Of a stretch of 64,000 bases of DNA, positions 15,501-27,800 are shown one piece after another. The notes under the pieces are model-generated. The model saw nothing but the letters and a program-made list of their open reading frames with translations. It was not told where the DNA came from and did not search any database. Where the stretch lies: assembly GCA_038501625.1 (NCBI GenBank), contig JAZAYU010000003.1, positions 1,491,001-1,555,000 on the forward strand. The letters are read 5' to 3'. The translations under genes were made by a program, and so were the position numbers. Positions within the stretch are counted from its first letter, which is position 1. Each line of letters starts with the position of its first letter. This DNA is from Corbicula japonica. Lineage: Eukaryota; Mollusca; Bivalvia; Venerida; Cyrenidae.

Positions 15501-15786
15501 TGAAAAGTGTGTGACAGTATATGGGGACTATGTAGAGAAGTATTAGTCATGATATCAATTTTAATTTTCATGACGTCGATGTTGACGTTCTTGCTCCCCC
15601 ACCCAGTGTTAGGTCTATGTATTAAATGTTTTATTGTACACTGACTGTTTTATGTACTCGTTTAATATTTTGCATTTATGTGGCACAGGTATTACATAAA
15701 ATGACTGCATAGCTTTTGTTTTGATATTTAACACCCTTAAGGGTTTTCAAAGCCATTGTATGAACTTCTGGGAGTGTTGGGTTTTG

Positions 15787-15821
<35 letters not shown>

Positions 15822-18800
15822 TGGCTTTAAAATATATTCCCACTGTCAGGAATGATTGTAATTGTCTGTTTTATTATATATGTATATAATATATATGTGA
15901 AATCATAAATTCTCAGCTGACCGAAGAGGGGTTCAGGCTGAAGTTCAGAGATAGCAAGCCATTACAGGGCGAAACTGTATTCCAGTTCATTGCAAGGCTG
16001 AGAAGATATTTCAATAGATGGACAGAGATGGCAGAAATAGAGGATACGTACAAAGCTCTGTCAGATCTCTTGATAAGGGAACAATTCATTCAAAGTTGTT
16101 CTCAGGACTTGGCTCTGTTCATAAAAGAAAGAATGCCAAGATCGGTCGAAGATGTGACCAGGCTGGCCGAGCAATATATAGAAGCCCATGGAGGGTCGAT
16201 CACATGTAACAGAAGTTCCAAGGCAAGCCATACGCCAAATAAGGCAGCCAAACCAAATGACCAGAATAAGGAGACAACACAAAAGTCTAGCACAAGCAAT
16301 TCTAGGCCGACGTGCTTTAACTGTAACAAAGTTGGTCATCTTGCACGAGACTGCCGATTTCGCGATGTGTCGAAAGGAACACAAAAGACTGGGAAAAATG
16401 ACGAAGGTCGAGCAAATGACAAAAAGGTTTCAGCATTATGCATGCGTGCTTCTATAAACGAAAATATAGAGAACGGCCAACTTAAGCTAGCAAATGGCGA
16501 ATCAATGCCAGTCATCACAGGAGCATGTACCATTGAGATGTTGGAAGGTGAGCGTAACTTAGACATACGAACAGGGTATGTCGGAGACAGAGAGGTGAGG
16601 GTCCTTAGAGACACAGGCTGTGAGCTAGCAGCAGTCCGGAGGGAATTAGTTCGTGATGATCAGTTGTCAGGAAAGCAAATAGTTATGATAACTATCGATG
16701 GCCAAGCTAAGACTGTTCCAACTGCTAAAGTAAGCATTAACACTCCATATTACCAAAGAGAGATAGAGGTCATGGTGCCAAAATCACTCATATGTGATCT
16801 TGTTTTAGGCAATATACCTGGTGTGCTTGACAAACCAGACCCAAACTGGACTAAGCATCAGGAAACAAACACCTCTATACTGGAGTCAAAAGTTGCTGCA
16901 GTCATGACAAGAGCCCAAGCTAAGAAAGCTGAGCAACCGATCAGCGCATTGAATGTCCCAACACCCTCTTGTAGCTCAGAGATCAATGGTGATTCATTGA
17001 AACATGCTCAAAAAGAAGACACGTCGTTGAACAAATTATGGTCACACGCGTCGAACAACAAGGAGATGATGACCAAAGGTGGTCATAAATATAGATATGA
17101 AGACCGCAAAGGTGTCTTATATCGGATATTTGAACAGAAGAGAGGTTCAAACATAGTTGAGACTATTCAGATTGTAGTCCCAAGTACATTTAGGAAAAGA
17201 GTTATGGAGCTTGCCCATGAGTCAATAGTTGGAGGACATCTTTCTGCAAAGAAGACAGAAGACAGAATCATGACAAGCTTCTATTGGCCTGGCATTACTA
17301 GTGATGTAACTAGGTTCTGTCGCTCATGCGACATATGCCAGAAGACCATTCCAAAGGGAAGGGTAACCAAGGTTCCATTAGGCCAGATGCCTATCATTGA
17401 TGTGCCGTTTCACAGAGTGGCTGTGGATCTCATAGGACCAATCACGCCAGTATCCGAAAGGGGAAATCGTTATATACTGACTGTGGTTGACTATGCAACA
17501 AGATATCCTGAAGCAGTAGCGCTACCCAGGATAGAAACAGAGCGAGTTGCTGAGGCATTGCTCGACATATTAGCCAGAGTAGGCTTCCCAACTGAGATGT
17601 TAAGCGACAGAGGTTCCCAGTTCACCTCTGATATGATGTGTGAAGTCAATAGACTGGTCTCAGTAAAACAGCTATTCACAACACCCTATAATCCAAAGTG
17701 CAACGGATTATGTGAAAGAATGAATGGGGTTTTGAAATCTATGTTGAAGAAAATGTGTCAAGAAAGACCGAAAGACTGGGACAGATATCTGTCTGCTGTG
17801 TTGTTTGCATACAGGGAAGTTCCACAAGCGAGTACGGGTTTTTCACCATTTGAACTCCTGTATGGCCGAACCGTTAGAGGCCCAATGCAAGCTCTTAAGG
17901 AACTATGGACAGAGCAAGAAACACCTGAGGCTAGAAACACATATGAGTTTGTGTTAGATTTAAAGCAGCGTTTAGAAGAAACCTGCAAGGTAGCCAGGGA
18001 AAGCCTCAAAGAATCACAGCAGACTTATAAGCACCACTATGACAAGTCTTCTAGACCAAGAACCTTGAAAGTGGGTGACAAAGTGTTGGTCCTTCTACCA
18101 ACGAGCAATAACAAGATGATGCTTCAGTGGAAAGGTCCTTATGAAGTGGTAGAGGTAATCAATAAGATGGATTACAGAGTAAAGGTCGAAAACAGGATAG
18201 CCACATACCACATCAATTTACTGAAACGGTATGAAGAAAGAACAGACGTTGTCTCTGCGACTGTGGCTATCATTGAGCCGGAAAGTGACGACCATTTAGG
18301 TGCCGTGGACGATGAAAACCTCCTGCAACTGCCAAATGTTACAGCGGGGGAAACATACAAAGATGTGCAAATAAACACAGAGCTGTCGCTTGAACAGAAG
18401 AACCAGGTATTGGAGCTCTTAAAAGGGTTCAGCGACATATTCACGGAGCAACCTGGATGCACAACGTTGGCCGAGCATAGGGTTGAGCTAACCAGCACAG
18501 CTCCTGTACGGGTAAAACAATACCCAATACCGTATGCAAAGAGGAAAGATGTGGAAGTAGAAGTACAGGCTATGCTCGAAGCCAAAATCACCGAACCAGC
18601 CACATCAGAGTATAACTCGCCCATAGTGATGGTGCGAAAGAAGGATGGCAGTAATAGATTTTGCATTGACTTTAGAAAGTTAAATGCCGTCACCAAGTTT
18701 GACACAGAACCAATGGGCAATGTTGACGACATAATTGCTAAGCTTACAGCCGACAAATATTTTACAAAGGTCGATTTGGCCAAAGGCTACTGGCAAATCC

Positions 18801-21800
18801 CAGTTGCTGAAGACTGTCGTCAATATACGGCATTTACAACGGAGTCCGGAACTTATCAATTCCGAAAAATGCCCTTTGGCATGGTGAATTCAGGTGCTAC
18901 ATTTAACCGAATGATGCGTAGATTGCTCGCAGGCTGCCACAATACAGACAACTATGTCGACGATGTTCTGGGGCATACAGTATCTTGGGATCAACACCTC
19001 GAAATGTTGAGAGAGCTGTTAACCAGAATTAGAAGTGCCGGCCTAACAGTTAAGCCTTCTAAATGTCTTTTAGGCTTTAGCAATATCGGATTCACCGGAC
19101 ACATGGTCGGGAACGGTATTCTTCAGATGGAGGAAGAAAAGTTGGAGAAAATCCGTCTAGCTGAAGTACCAACCACAAAGAGACAAGTTAGGGCATTTCT
19201 GGGCTTGGCCAGCTACTACAGGCGGTTCATCCCATCATTTGCTGAGACAGCCGCGCCGCTGACTGATCTCACAAAGAAAGGTCAGCCAAACAAAGTAAAC
19301 TGGGGCATGGCACAAGACAAGGCCTTTAAGTCACTGAAGGACCAATTAACGCGGGCACCGATTCTCCGTTTGCCTGATTTTGAAAGGAGTTTCATCCTCA
19401 GTGTGATGCTTCGGAGAATGGCATAGGAGCTGCATTGTTACAGCACCATGACGATGGCCTGTTTCCCATTGCATTTGCCAGCAAAAAGTTGCTCCCACGT
19501 GAAAGAAACTATTCCGTGATAGAGCGTGAATGTTTGGCAATAGTATTTGGGATACGAAAATTCCAGAAGTACTTATATGGTACAAAATTTGTGATACAGA
19601 CAGATCACAATGCTTTGTCTTACATACAGAAAAGTAAGATTGAGAACAGCAGAATAATGAGATGGGCATTATTTCTGCAAAACTACAATTTCACAGTTCA
19701 GGCAATCAAAGGTTCAGAAAACTTTCTTGCCGATTATTTAAGCAGACAGTAATCAGTCCTAAAAATCATTCATGAAGACTTGAAAACGAAAGATCGTTTT
19801 CTTAAGAAGGGGGCTATTTGTCAGGAATGATTGTAATTGTCTGTTTTATTATATATGTATATAATATATATGTGAAATCATAAATTCATGTATAATAATT
19901 GTATTGATTAGAGTAAATTTGTTTTCATCACACAGATTGATGCACTAACAATTCTGCTTGACATAGATAATGTCATTTTGTAAAAGTTATTAACTTAGTG
20001 GATTTTGTGATTTGAAGACGTTTTGGTCTAAAGGAAAAATTATGCAAATTTGTATGGTAGCCTGTAACCATTGTATTGTCAAACATAATGTAAATATAAA
20101 GGGACCGGTTTCAACTTTTGGAACAAGAAGTTGTTTAACAGCAACCAAAAAGTTGTGTAAATACAACACTGGCTGGCTTAAGATAGTTAGCGAGGCCAAC
20201 TGGCTGGCTTAAAGTAGTTAGCGAGGCCAATATTTGTGCTACCGAAAGGTTTCCGCGTTCTCTCCGTGAGCTCGCTCCTCAGAGAGGTTACTTAGTACGT
20301 AGTACAATTGTAGTGTTGTAACACGAAGGCGGAATCTGATACACAGTGTACGGTTCCTTCGACTGCTGCCGTAGTCTCATATGAAGCCTAGCTTCTCTGA
20401 GAAGGCAGCATAGATCGAACAATCTGTTATCAAGATTCATAGAGTGTATAGGAGTTGGACTTCATAGTCCCAACATAATAGTAGTGGCTTACGTCCACAG
20501 AGTTGAAGCTGCTCGATAGATAATCAAGATAGATAGTCCATAGAAAGTCGTGGCTTAGAAAGAAACTTGTTGAGGCCAAAACGTCTGTGATCAATTCTAA
20601 TTAGTTTCCAATAAAATCATTGTAAATCACATAGCTCAACATTTCATTTCAATCATATAAGCAAAGTAGCTTGAGAAAAATTACTATATAGTTGGTATAT
20701 CAACCACAGTTTAAGGCATCGCCACCTTGTTAACAAACCCTTTCATATTGTTCAAAGCTAAAAGATTGAACAGTCTTCAATAAAGACATAGGTTCTCTCG
20801 GTAGCTCTTGACACCCACACCCAAGACTACAAATAACAATTTTTAATTGTTTTAGTTACATCCACGCAAGAAAAGCTCATACCGAAACTACCAGCCAGAA
20901 TCTCTTCATGAGGCATATAAAGCATGGAAGGGAGGAATGTCAGTATACAAGGCTGCCAAACTTTACGGTATACCTGAGCAGACCCTAAGGGACAGGGCAC
21001 GTGGCCTCATCAAGGCAGATGTAACTAAATCAGGACCTGCCGCCCTGTTGTCAGAAGAAGAAGAGCAAGCATTCTGTGATCATGTCACTAAGATTGCTCT
21101 TTTTGGCTACGGTTATTCCTATTTGGAACTGAGAGTATTAGCTACAGATACTGCTATTTTCTCAGGAAAACTGAACAAAAATGCCAAACTGTTGAGTGAA
21201 ATGTGGTTAGTTAGATTTTTAAAAAGACACCCTAGTCTTAAAGGATTGAAACCCAGAGGACTATCATTGGTCAGGGCAAAAGCTGTTAGTCCTGAAATAG
21301 TTAAAAACTATTATGAAGAATTGGACATTGTGTTAAAAAAGTATGATTTGCATGGTAAAGCCCATAGAATTTTCAATGTGGATGAAACAGGTATCACACA
21401 AGAGCACAAACCACCAAATATTGTGGGTCCCAAGGGTATGACTATTCCTGCAATAACATCCCCTAAATCTAGCACAACAACTGTCATTGCCTGCTGCAGT
21501 GCTTCTGGCCAGTCCATCCCTCCATATTTTGTCTTTAAGGGAAAGCGGTTTACAGATGATTTGTTAAATGGTGCTGTACCAGGTACTGGGGTCTGCATGT
21601 CTGAAAAGGGCTGGTCAAATAGTGAAGTTTTTCACAAATACATCACAGAGCACCTTTCAAAACATATTCCTGGTGGTCTTGGGAATGAATATACACTGAT
21701 AATGTATGATGGTGCAACCTCTCATTTCAGTTCTTCATTGATACAGTGGGCATTACAGAGTAAGGTTGTTCTTATGGTTTTACCTGCACATAGCTCACAT

Positions 21801-24800
21801 CTGTTGCAGCCATTAGATGTAGGCATTTTTAAACCATTTAAGTCTGCTTACAATAGGGCTTGTCAGGAATTCTTAAGGCAAAATGTTAGCAGGCAAATCA
21901 CACGTTATGACATTTGTGAATTAGCCTGTAAGGCGTATGTAAAGGCATTGACTCCTTCCAACATAATCAATTCCTTTAGGAAAACAGGTATCGTCCCATT
22001 CAACAAGCAGGCTATTGCTTCTGAATGTTTTATGCCAAATGAAATAACAACAGAGAAGCAGAGTCAGTCTGAACAGCCAGAGTCTCAGCCAAATGAATGT
22101 CTGCAAACCTCAGTAGCATCATTTCTGGTAAATAAAATACCCAGATTTGTCCCTCCTTTGAAAAGAAAATTAACTTCCAAAATTCAAACTTCTGGCAAAG
22201 AAATTACAGACTCACAACTGGCAGAGACTCTTATTGAACTGTCAAACAAGAAGGCAGACAAAGTGAGTAAGAAAATAAAGAAATTTGCCACTCCTTTTAA
22301 GGCTGTATCCCCTTGTGAACCAGGAACTTCTGGATCCCAAAAGCCCCTTGAATCTGTACCTTCTGTCCAAAGGCAGCCTAAGTCGGGACCTTCTGGATTC
22401 CAAAAGCACCCTGAACCGGGCCCTTCTGGAGTCCAAAAGCCCCGACAAACTGACACCAGTAGCACTGGCAGTTCTGATGAATCAGATCATGAAGACAACC
22501 ACCCAGATTCTGAGAAATGCTGTGTTTGCAAAAGATTTTATGTAAACAAAACAAACAATGACATGATTTTATCCATCATAACTTGGGGTCAGTGTGATTT
22601 TGAAGGTTGTGCTCACTGGGTACACTTAAAATTTTGCACAAAGGTAAGGGTACTCAGGAGGCATGACTCTTTTATCTGCCCATGTCACAGTGCAAATTCT
22701 GAAGAATAAATGTTGACCTATTATTAACACTGTCTAAAGGTCTAAGTTCTATGTTAACTAGTGGTTGTTCACAGTGGTAACATAAATTGTGTTTACCTTG
22801 TTGTTGATATTTGCACTAGATGCTGTTTTTATAATGATATTTACATTTATGAATTATTTTCCTGACCTGAAATAAAATTTGCTGTCAGACAGATTAACTA
22901 GTCTATTTGTTTTATTGTTTTGAGATGACCCCCGAAAACTTGTTAGTGACGTCATGAACAAAATGGCTGGTATGTGTGTTTTTAAGAACGCTGGAAATAG
23001 GATTTGGAATGTCTTCATTGAATGAAATTAACTGATGTGAGTAGATTAGTATCACTTTAACAAAACTTTGTTCCTTTTCCCAACCGACATGATTACTGAT
23101 TATATCAGTAGGCAGTTAAACTGTTAAGCACCACGAAAACTTGTTGGACCATCATAATATGAATAAAGATCAGAGTTAATGTTCTTGGTATACCAACTTG
23201 GAATACAAAAGTAAACAAAAATGCTTAGTCAGCTTTCAAGCTTGCAGAGTCAATTTATTTACCCCTCAAATCACGTGAACAAAATAAAACTAATAAGATA
23301 TTTTTATATATTTTAATAATGAGATTAAACAAATAATGGACTTCTGAAAGCTTGAGAATGTGGAGGTATAACAAATGTGGTTTATAGCAATTTTTAGTAA
23401 TAATTAAAATGAAAAATCAATATAAAAGAGTTCAGAAAAGAACTTACTTGTACATGGCATCTGGGTTATTGTAGCAGAACCATTTATCAGGCAATTCATC
23501 TTTATAACCCCTGGGTAGTCTCCTCCATGCTAAACACTGATCACAGTTAGCCCACCTCCATCCTTCTTCAGCACTAGAGAGAGAATCATCTTATCATATA
23601 TCATGCCTAAAAGCATAGGATTCATTTTCATTAAACTCAGATTGAAGACCAGTCTCAAATCTCAAGCATCTGATTTGATACTAATCTCTGTATCAGCCAA
23701 TCGGATACTTGAGATTTGAGACTGGTCTCCAGTTTTAGCTTAATGACATAGTGAAAGAGGCATAACTTTGACAGAATGCAGTCAAGAGTTATGAAACTTG
23801 ACTGCTGGTAAGGTGTCAGACAACCTTGAGAAGTTTTAAAGCTCTAACTTGAATGGTTGTTAAGAAAGTTGACCATAAAAAAACAACCTAACCAGGTACA
23901 CAAAGGATTCATGACTGATAAAGACAACAGATGATGCTGTGGCATTCACTGACCTGTCTGACAGAGAGGCATTATCATAACCTGTACCCAAGATCATAAA
24001 AGTAAATCTGAAAACCAGTCTCAAATCTCAAGCATCTGATGGGCTGGCAACTGCTAGCCATTTCAGCCAATCAGATGCTTGAGATTAGAGACTTGTCTCC
24101 AATCTTAGTTTAATGATCTTGGGCTATGTACTTACTCTGAGGTTGCAGCTTCCCCTGTGTGTGTCTTTTCATAGTAATAGTCATTTAACTTTGAAGCAGC
24201 AGCAGCCATAAAAGATCTGTAAAGAAAACAGTGAATTAAATGTTCTTATTAAAAATTTGGGTGTATGGCTTTCGTAATGGGAAAAATTATTTTACATTTT
24301 ATTAATCTGAAAAAAAAACCAAACTTATTAGGCTCAAACTGAATATAAAAGCAAATATCTGATGTCAATGGGTGACAAACAGTATTCTGAAATTAGTTTA
24401 AACAATAATTGTTTTTATTCTGGCACAGATACAGTGCAACAGTCTATCCTGAATATGTTCCTTTTTTGGGTCTAATCATCAGTATTATTCCATTAAAGAA
24501 ATCATAAATTGATTTTATTCTTTCTGTTTCTGGTTTCTGTAACAGTTAGCAGCTCAACATTTTTCTATGAGCAATAATGGTAATCATGTTCATGTAACAA
24601 TGTCTCATTTTTCTTAATTATTCAATGAATGAAAATGTTAGTCAACAATTTTTTTTTTTAAGTTTATGCCCAACAATCAGACTTGTCCCTTTTTTAGGTA
24701 TTTCTCAGATAATGTCTTCAAAATAATAGGGCTTTTGGTTGTTGTTTTGGCTTCACAATATGAACAGTACATTGCTGATGGTACAGTTGCAAATGCTGCT

Positions 24801-27800
24801 ATTGCCCCTATCCTCCATATATCCGCATTGTATTGCATGTGTGAACAGTGTCATGAGTGAAGATCCATATAAGCAGGCACATTAATGCCACCTTATCAGG
24901 ATCTACACTGTTCACATTTTGATTTATTTGGTTATTTCTCACCAAAAAAAATGTTGTTGTTGTTGTACTGATCAGACCGCACGGATGTGCCTGCTGCTCT
25001 GGATCTTCACTTTTAGCACATGCAAATGCATATAATATGGAGTAAAGGTAGGTGGTTCAAACGATTGGAAGGAAGGTATAACATTTTTCTACACAATATA
25101 TTGTATGTTTAAGCAGTCAATGATCTAATGAGTTCAAGGCACATTTATAGCAACAAAATATTGTAGTTTTTGCTGGCTAATATGTGCAGTACCTTTCTGC
25201 TGGTACCGTTGCAAATGCTGCTATTCCTATTTGTATCTTCAAGTTGTTAGTTTTGATGCAATGAAAAAAATAAGTATCACCAAGTATTATTGCCAACCAA
25301 CAGACTCAACCAATCCCAGCTTGCAATATTTATACATTTGTGGTGTTTGATGGCTTTCTAAGTTTCCTTTTCATGTATTCCAATATAATGCTTGAAATGT
25401 TGAGAAAATTACCCCAAAATTTATTATATTCTTGATTTTTTAAACAAAAATTTGATGTCAAAGATAACAAAGGAACTGAATGTGAACAATATTTTGGTAT
25501 GTCAAAAAAAAAAGTATGCCTGAGAAATATAATGTAAAGAAAATGTAAAGAAATGGCCTACAATCTTACATGTATTCTTTAGACCTTTCGAAATCTTGTT
25601 TGTTATGAGTTGGGTGAAGATCATTCACCTCTGCTACACCTAGAACACCGATTCCTTCTCTATTCACCTGAATAAACAAAAAGATGGTAAATAATTAGCT
25701 AACCCTTCCTTCCATAGATATGCCTTTATGGTGGAGGTGAACAGTTTAGATCTGGATCAGCTGGCACATCCATGCTGTTCGTTCAGGTTCAAACTGTTCA
25801 ATTAGATTAATTAGGTTATTTCTGACCAAGAGGCAGCCCTTGTAGATATTGATCAGGAGGCACTAATTTGCCAGCTGATCTGGATCTATACTGCTAAAAA
25901 ATGTGATAATAGGCATATGTATGGAGAAAAGGGTTAATGGTTTCACTGAAAGCAATCCATCTACAATCAGAATTTTACTAAGTTAGAAGCCGTTGGTTAC
26001 GTACATACAAGTTCAAATAAATTCACCCTCTCTAAGTAATACATACAAGTACAAATAAATTCACCCTCTCTAAGTACAGAAATTAGCAATGTTTTAAAAA
26101 ATAATAAATAACAATTTTGCCCCGAAGTTCTCTAATACCATTGATGCATCTATATTTATTGGGATAAAATTAAGTGGTTTTAATTAAACACCATTGTACT
26201 TAAATTCATGGATAATGAATTCAATTGGATCTCAATTTTTTAAATTACCTTAAAATTCTTTTTTCAAAGGCAATAGAAAATGAATTCTTGCATACTAGAT
26301 CAGGTCATCCGGTGTTTTCACCCGTGTAGGAAATTTCGATCCTACACCCCCATGTAGAATGAGTCACGTGAGTGACATCACGTCTTCAAGTATCTGACGT
26401 AATATAATCAAGTTAGTGACGTCATTTATAAAAAAGTTTGCGTAAACATCAATATTTCAGCATAATGAAAACAAGAGCCAGTCGGAAACGACTGCACGCT
26501 CGACTATTCGAAAAGTCAGAATTATTAAGCACATTGTAACTGGGCTTCATTTAAACTGGGGAGTGATTCAGGAGTTTATGACACCACCAACAAACACACA
26601 TGAACAAAAGTTTCTTAATCCAAGTTAGGAAATCAATAAATTACACTTAATTTATTCTTGTAGATTTTTTTTAGGGTTTACACAACCCAGCCCATAAACC
26701 CCTGATCCCACACCCATCAACCCACTATCTTTGCCCACCTATAGTGGTGTGGCATGGTGAAGTACAGTATAGTATGCTGGTTGCTGTTGTTGGTGGTGGT
26801 GTTGTTGTTGGTGGTGGTGGTGTTGTTGCTGTTGTTGGTGTTGTTGTTGGTGGTGGTGTTGTTGGTGTTGGCATTGTTGGTGTTGTTGGTGGTGGTGGTG
26901 GTAGTGTTGTTGCTGGTGGTGGTGGTGGTGGTGTTGGTTGTTGGTGTTGTTGCTGTTGTTGGTGGTGGTGTTGATGTTGTTGTTGGTGTTGATGTTGTTG
27001 GTGTTGTTGTTGGTGGTGGTGTTGGTGTTGCTGGTGGTGGTGGTGTTGTTGTTGGTGCTGGTGTTGGTGGTGTTGATGTTGTTGGTGGTGTTGTTAGTGG
27101 TGGTGGTGTTGTTGTTGTTGGTAGTGGTGTTGTTGTTGGTGGTGGTGGTGTTGTTGGTGGTGGTGATGATGTTGTTGTTGTTGTTGGTGTTGTTGTTGTT
27201 GGTGGTGGTGTTGTTGTTGTTGTTGGTGGTGGTGGTGTTGTTGGTGGTGTTGGTGGTGGTGTTGCTGTTGTTGGTGTTGTTGTTGTTGTTGATGGTGTTG
27301 TTGTTGGTGGTGTTGTTGTTGGTGATGGTGGTGTAGTTGTTTGTGTTGGTGTTGTTGTTGTTGGAGGTTGTGTTGTTGTTGGTGGTGTTGTTATTAATGG
27401 TGGTGGTGTTGTTGTTGGTGGTGGTGTTGTTGGTGGTGGTGATGGTGTTGTTGTTGTTGTTAGTGTTGTTGTTGTTGTTGTTGGTGGTGTTGTTTGTGTT
27501 GTTGTTGTTGGTGGTGTTGATATTGTTGTTGGTGTTGTTGTTGTTGGTGGTGTTGGTGTTGTTGTTGTTGTTGTTGGTGGTGGTGGTGTTGTTGTTAATG
27601 GTGGTGCTGTAGTTGTTGGTGGTTGTGGTGTTGGTGTTGTTAATGGTGGTGGTGTTGTTGGTGGTGGTGATGGTGTTGTTGGTGGTGGTGGTGTTGTTGT
27701 TGTTAGTGGTGGTGGTGTTGTTGTTGTTGGTGGTGTTGGTGTTGTTGTTGTTAGTGGTGGTTTTGTTGGTGTTGTTGTTGTTTGTGTTGGTGTTGTTGTA

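Larger units (their letters stand above)
15844..20813 (+). mobile_element. Ty3/gypsy LTR retrotransposon, Gmr1-like, 5' LTR mostly deleted
   Basis: Flanked by the 5-bp duplication CCCAC (15839-15843 and 20814-20818). The 3' LTR (19819-20813, 995 bp) runs TGTCA...TGACA. The 5' LTR keeps only its first 69 bp (15844-15912), identical to the 3' copy, and then jumps straight into Gag coding sequence, so the primer-binding site and 5' leader are gone. A purine tract (AAGAAGGGGG) precedes the 3' LTR. The LTR contains a 33-bp direct duplication near 20168-20229. Inserted in MORC intron 11 in antisense orientation to MORC. Confidence 0.92.

Noticed and set aside
18172..18783. 203-residue minus-strand frame
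   Set aside because: Antisense shadow of the reverse-transcriptase coding region.
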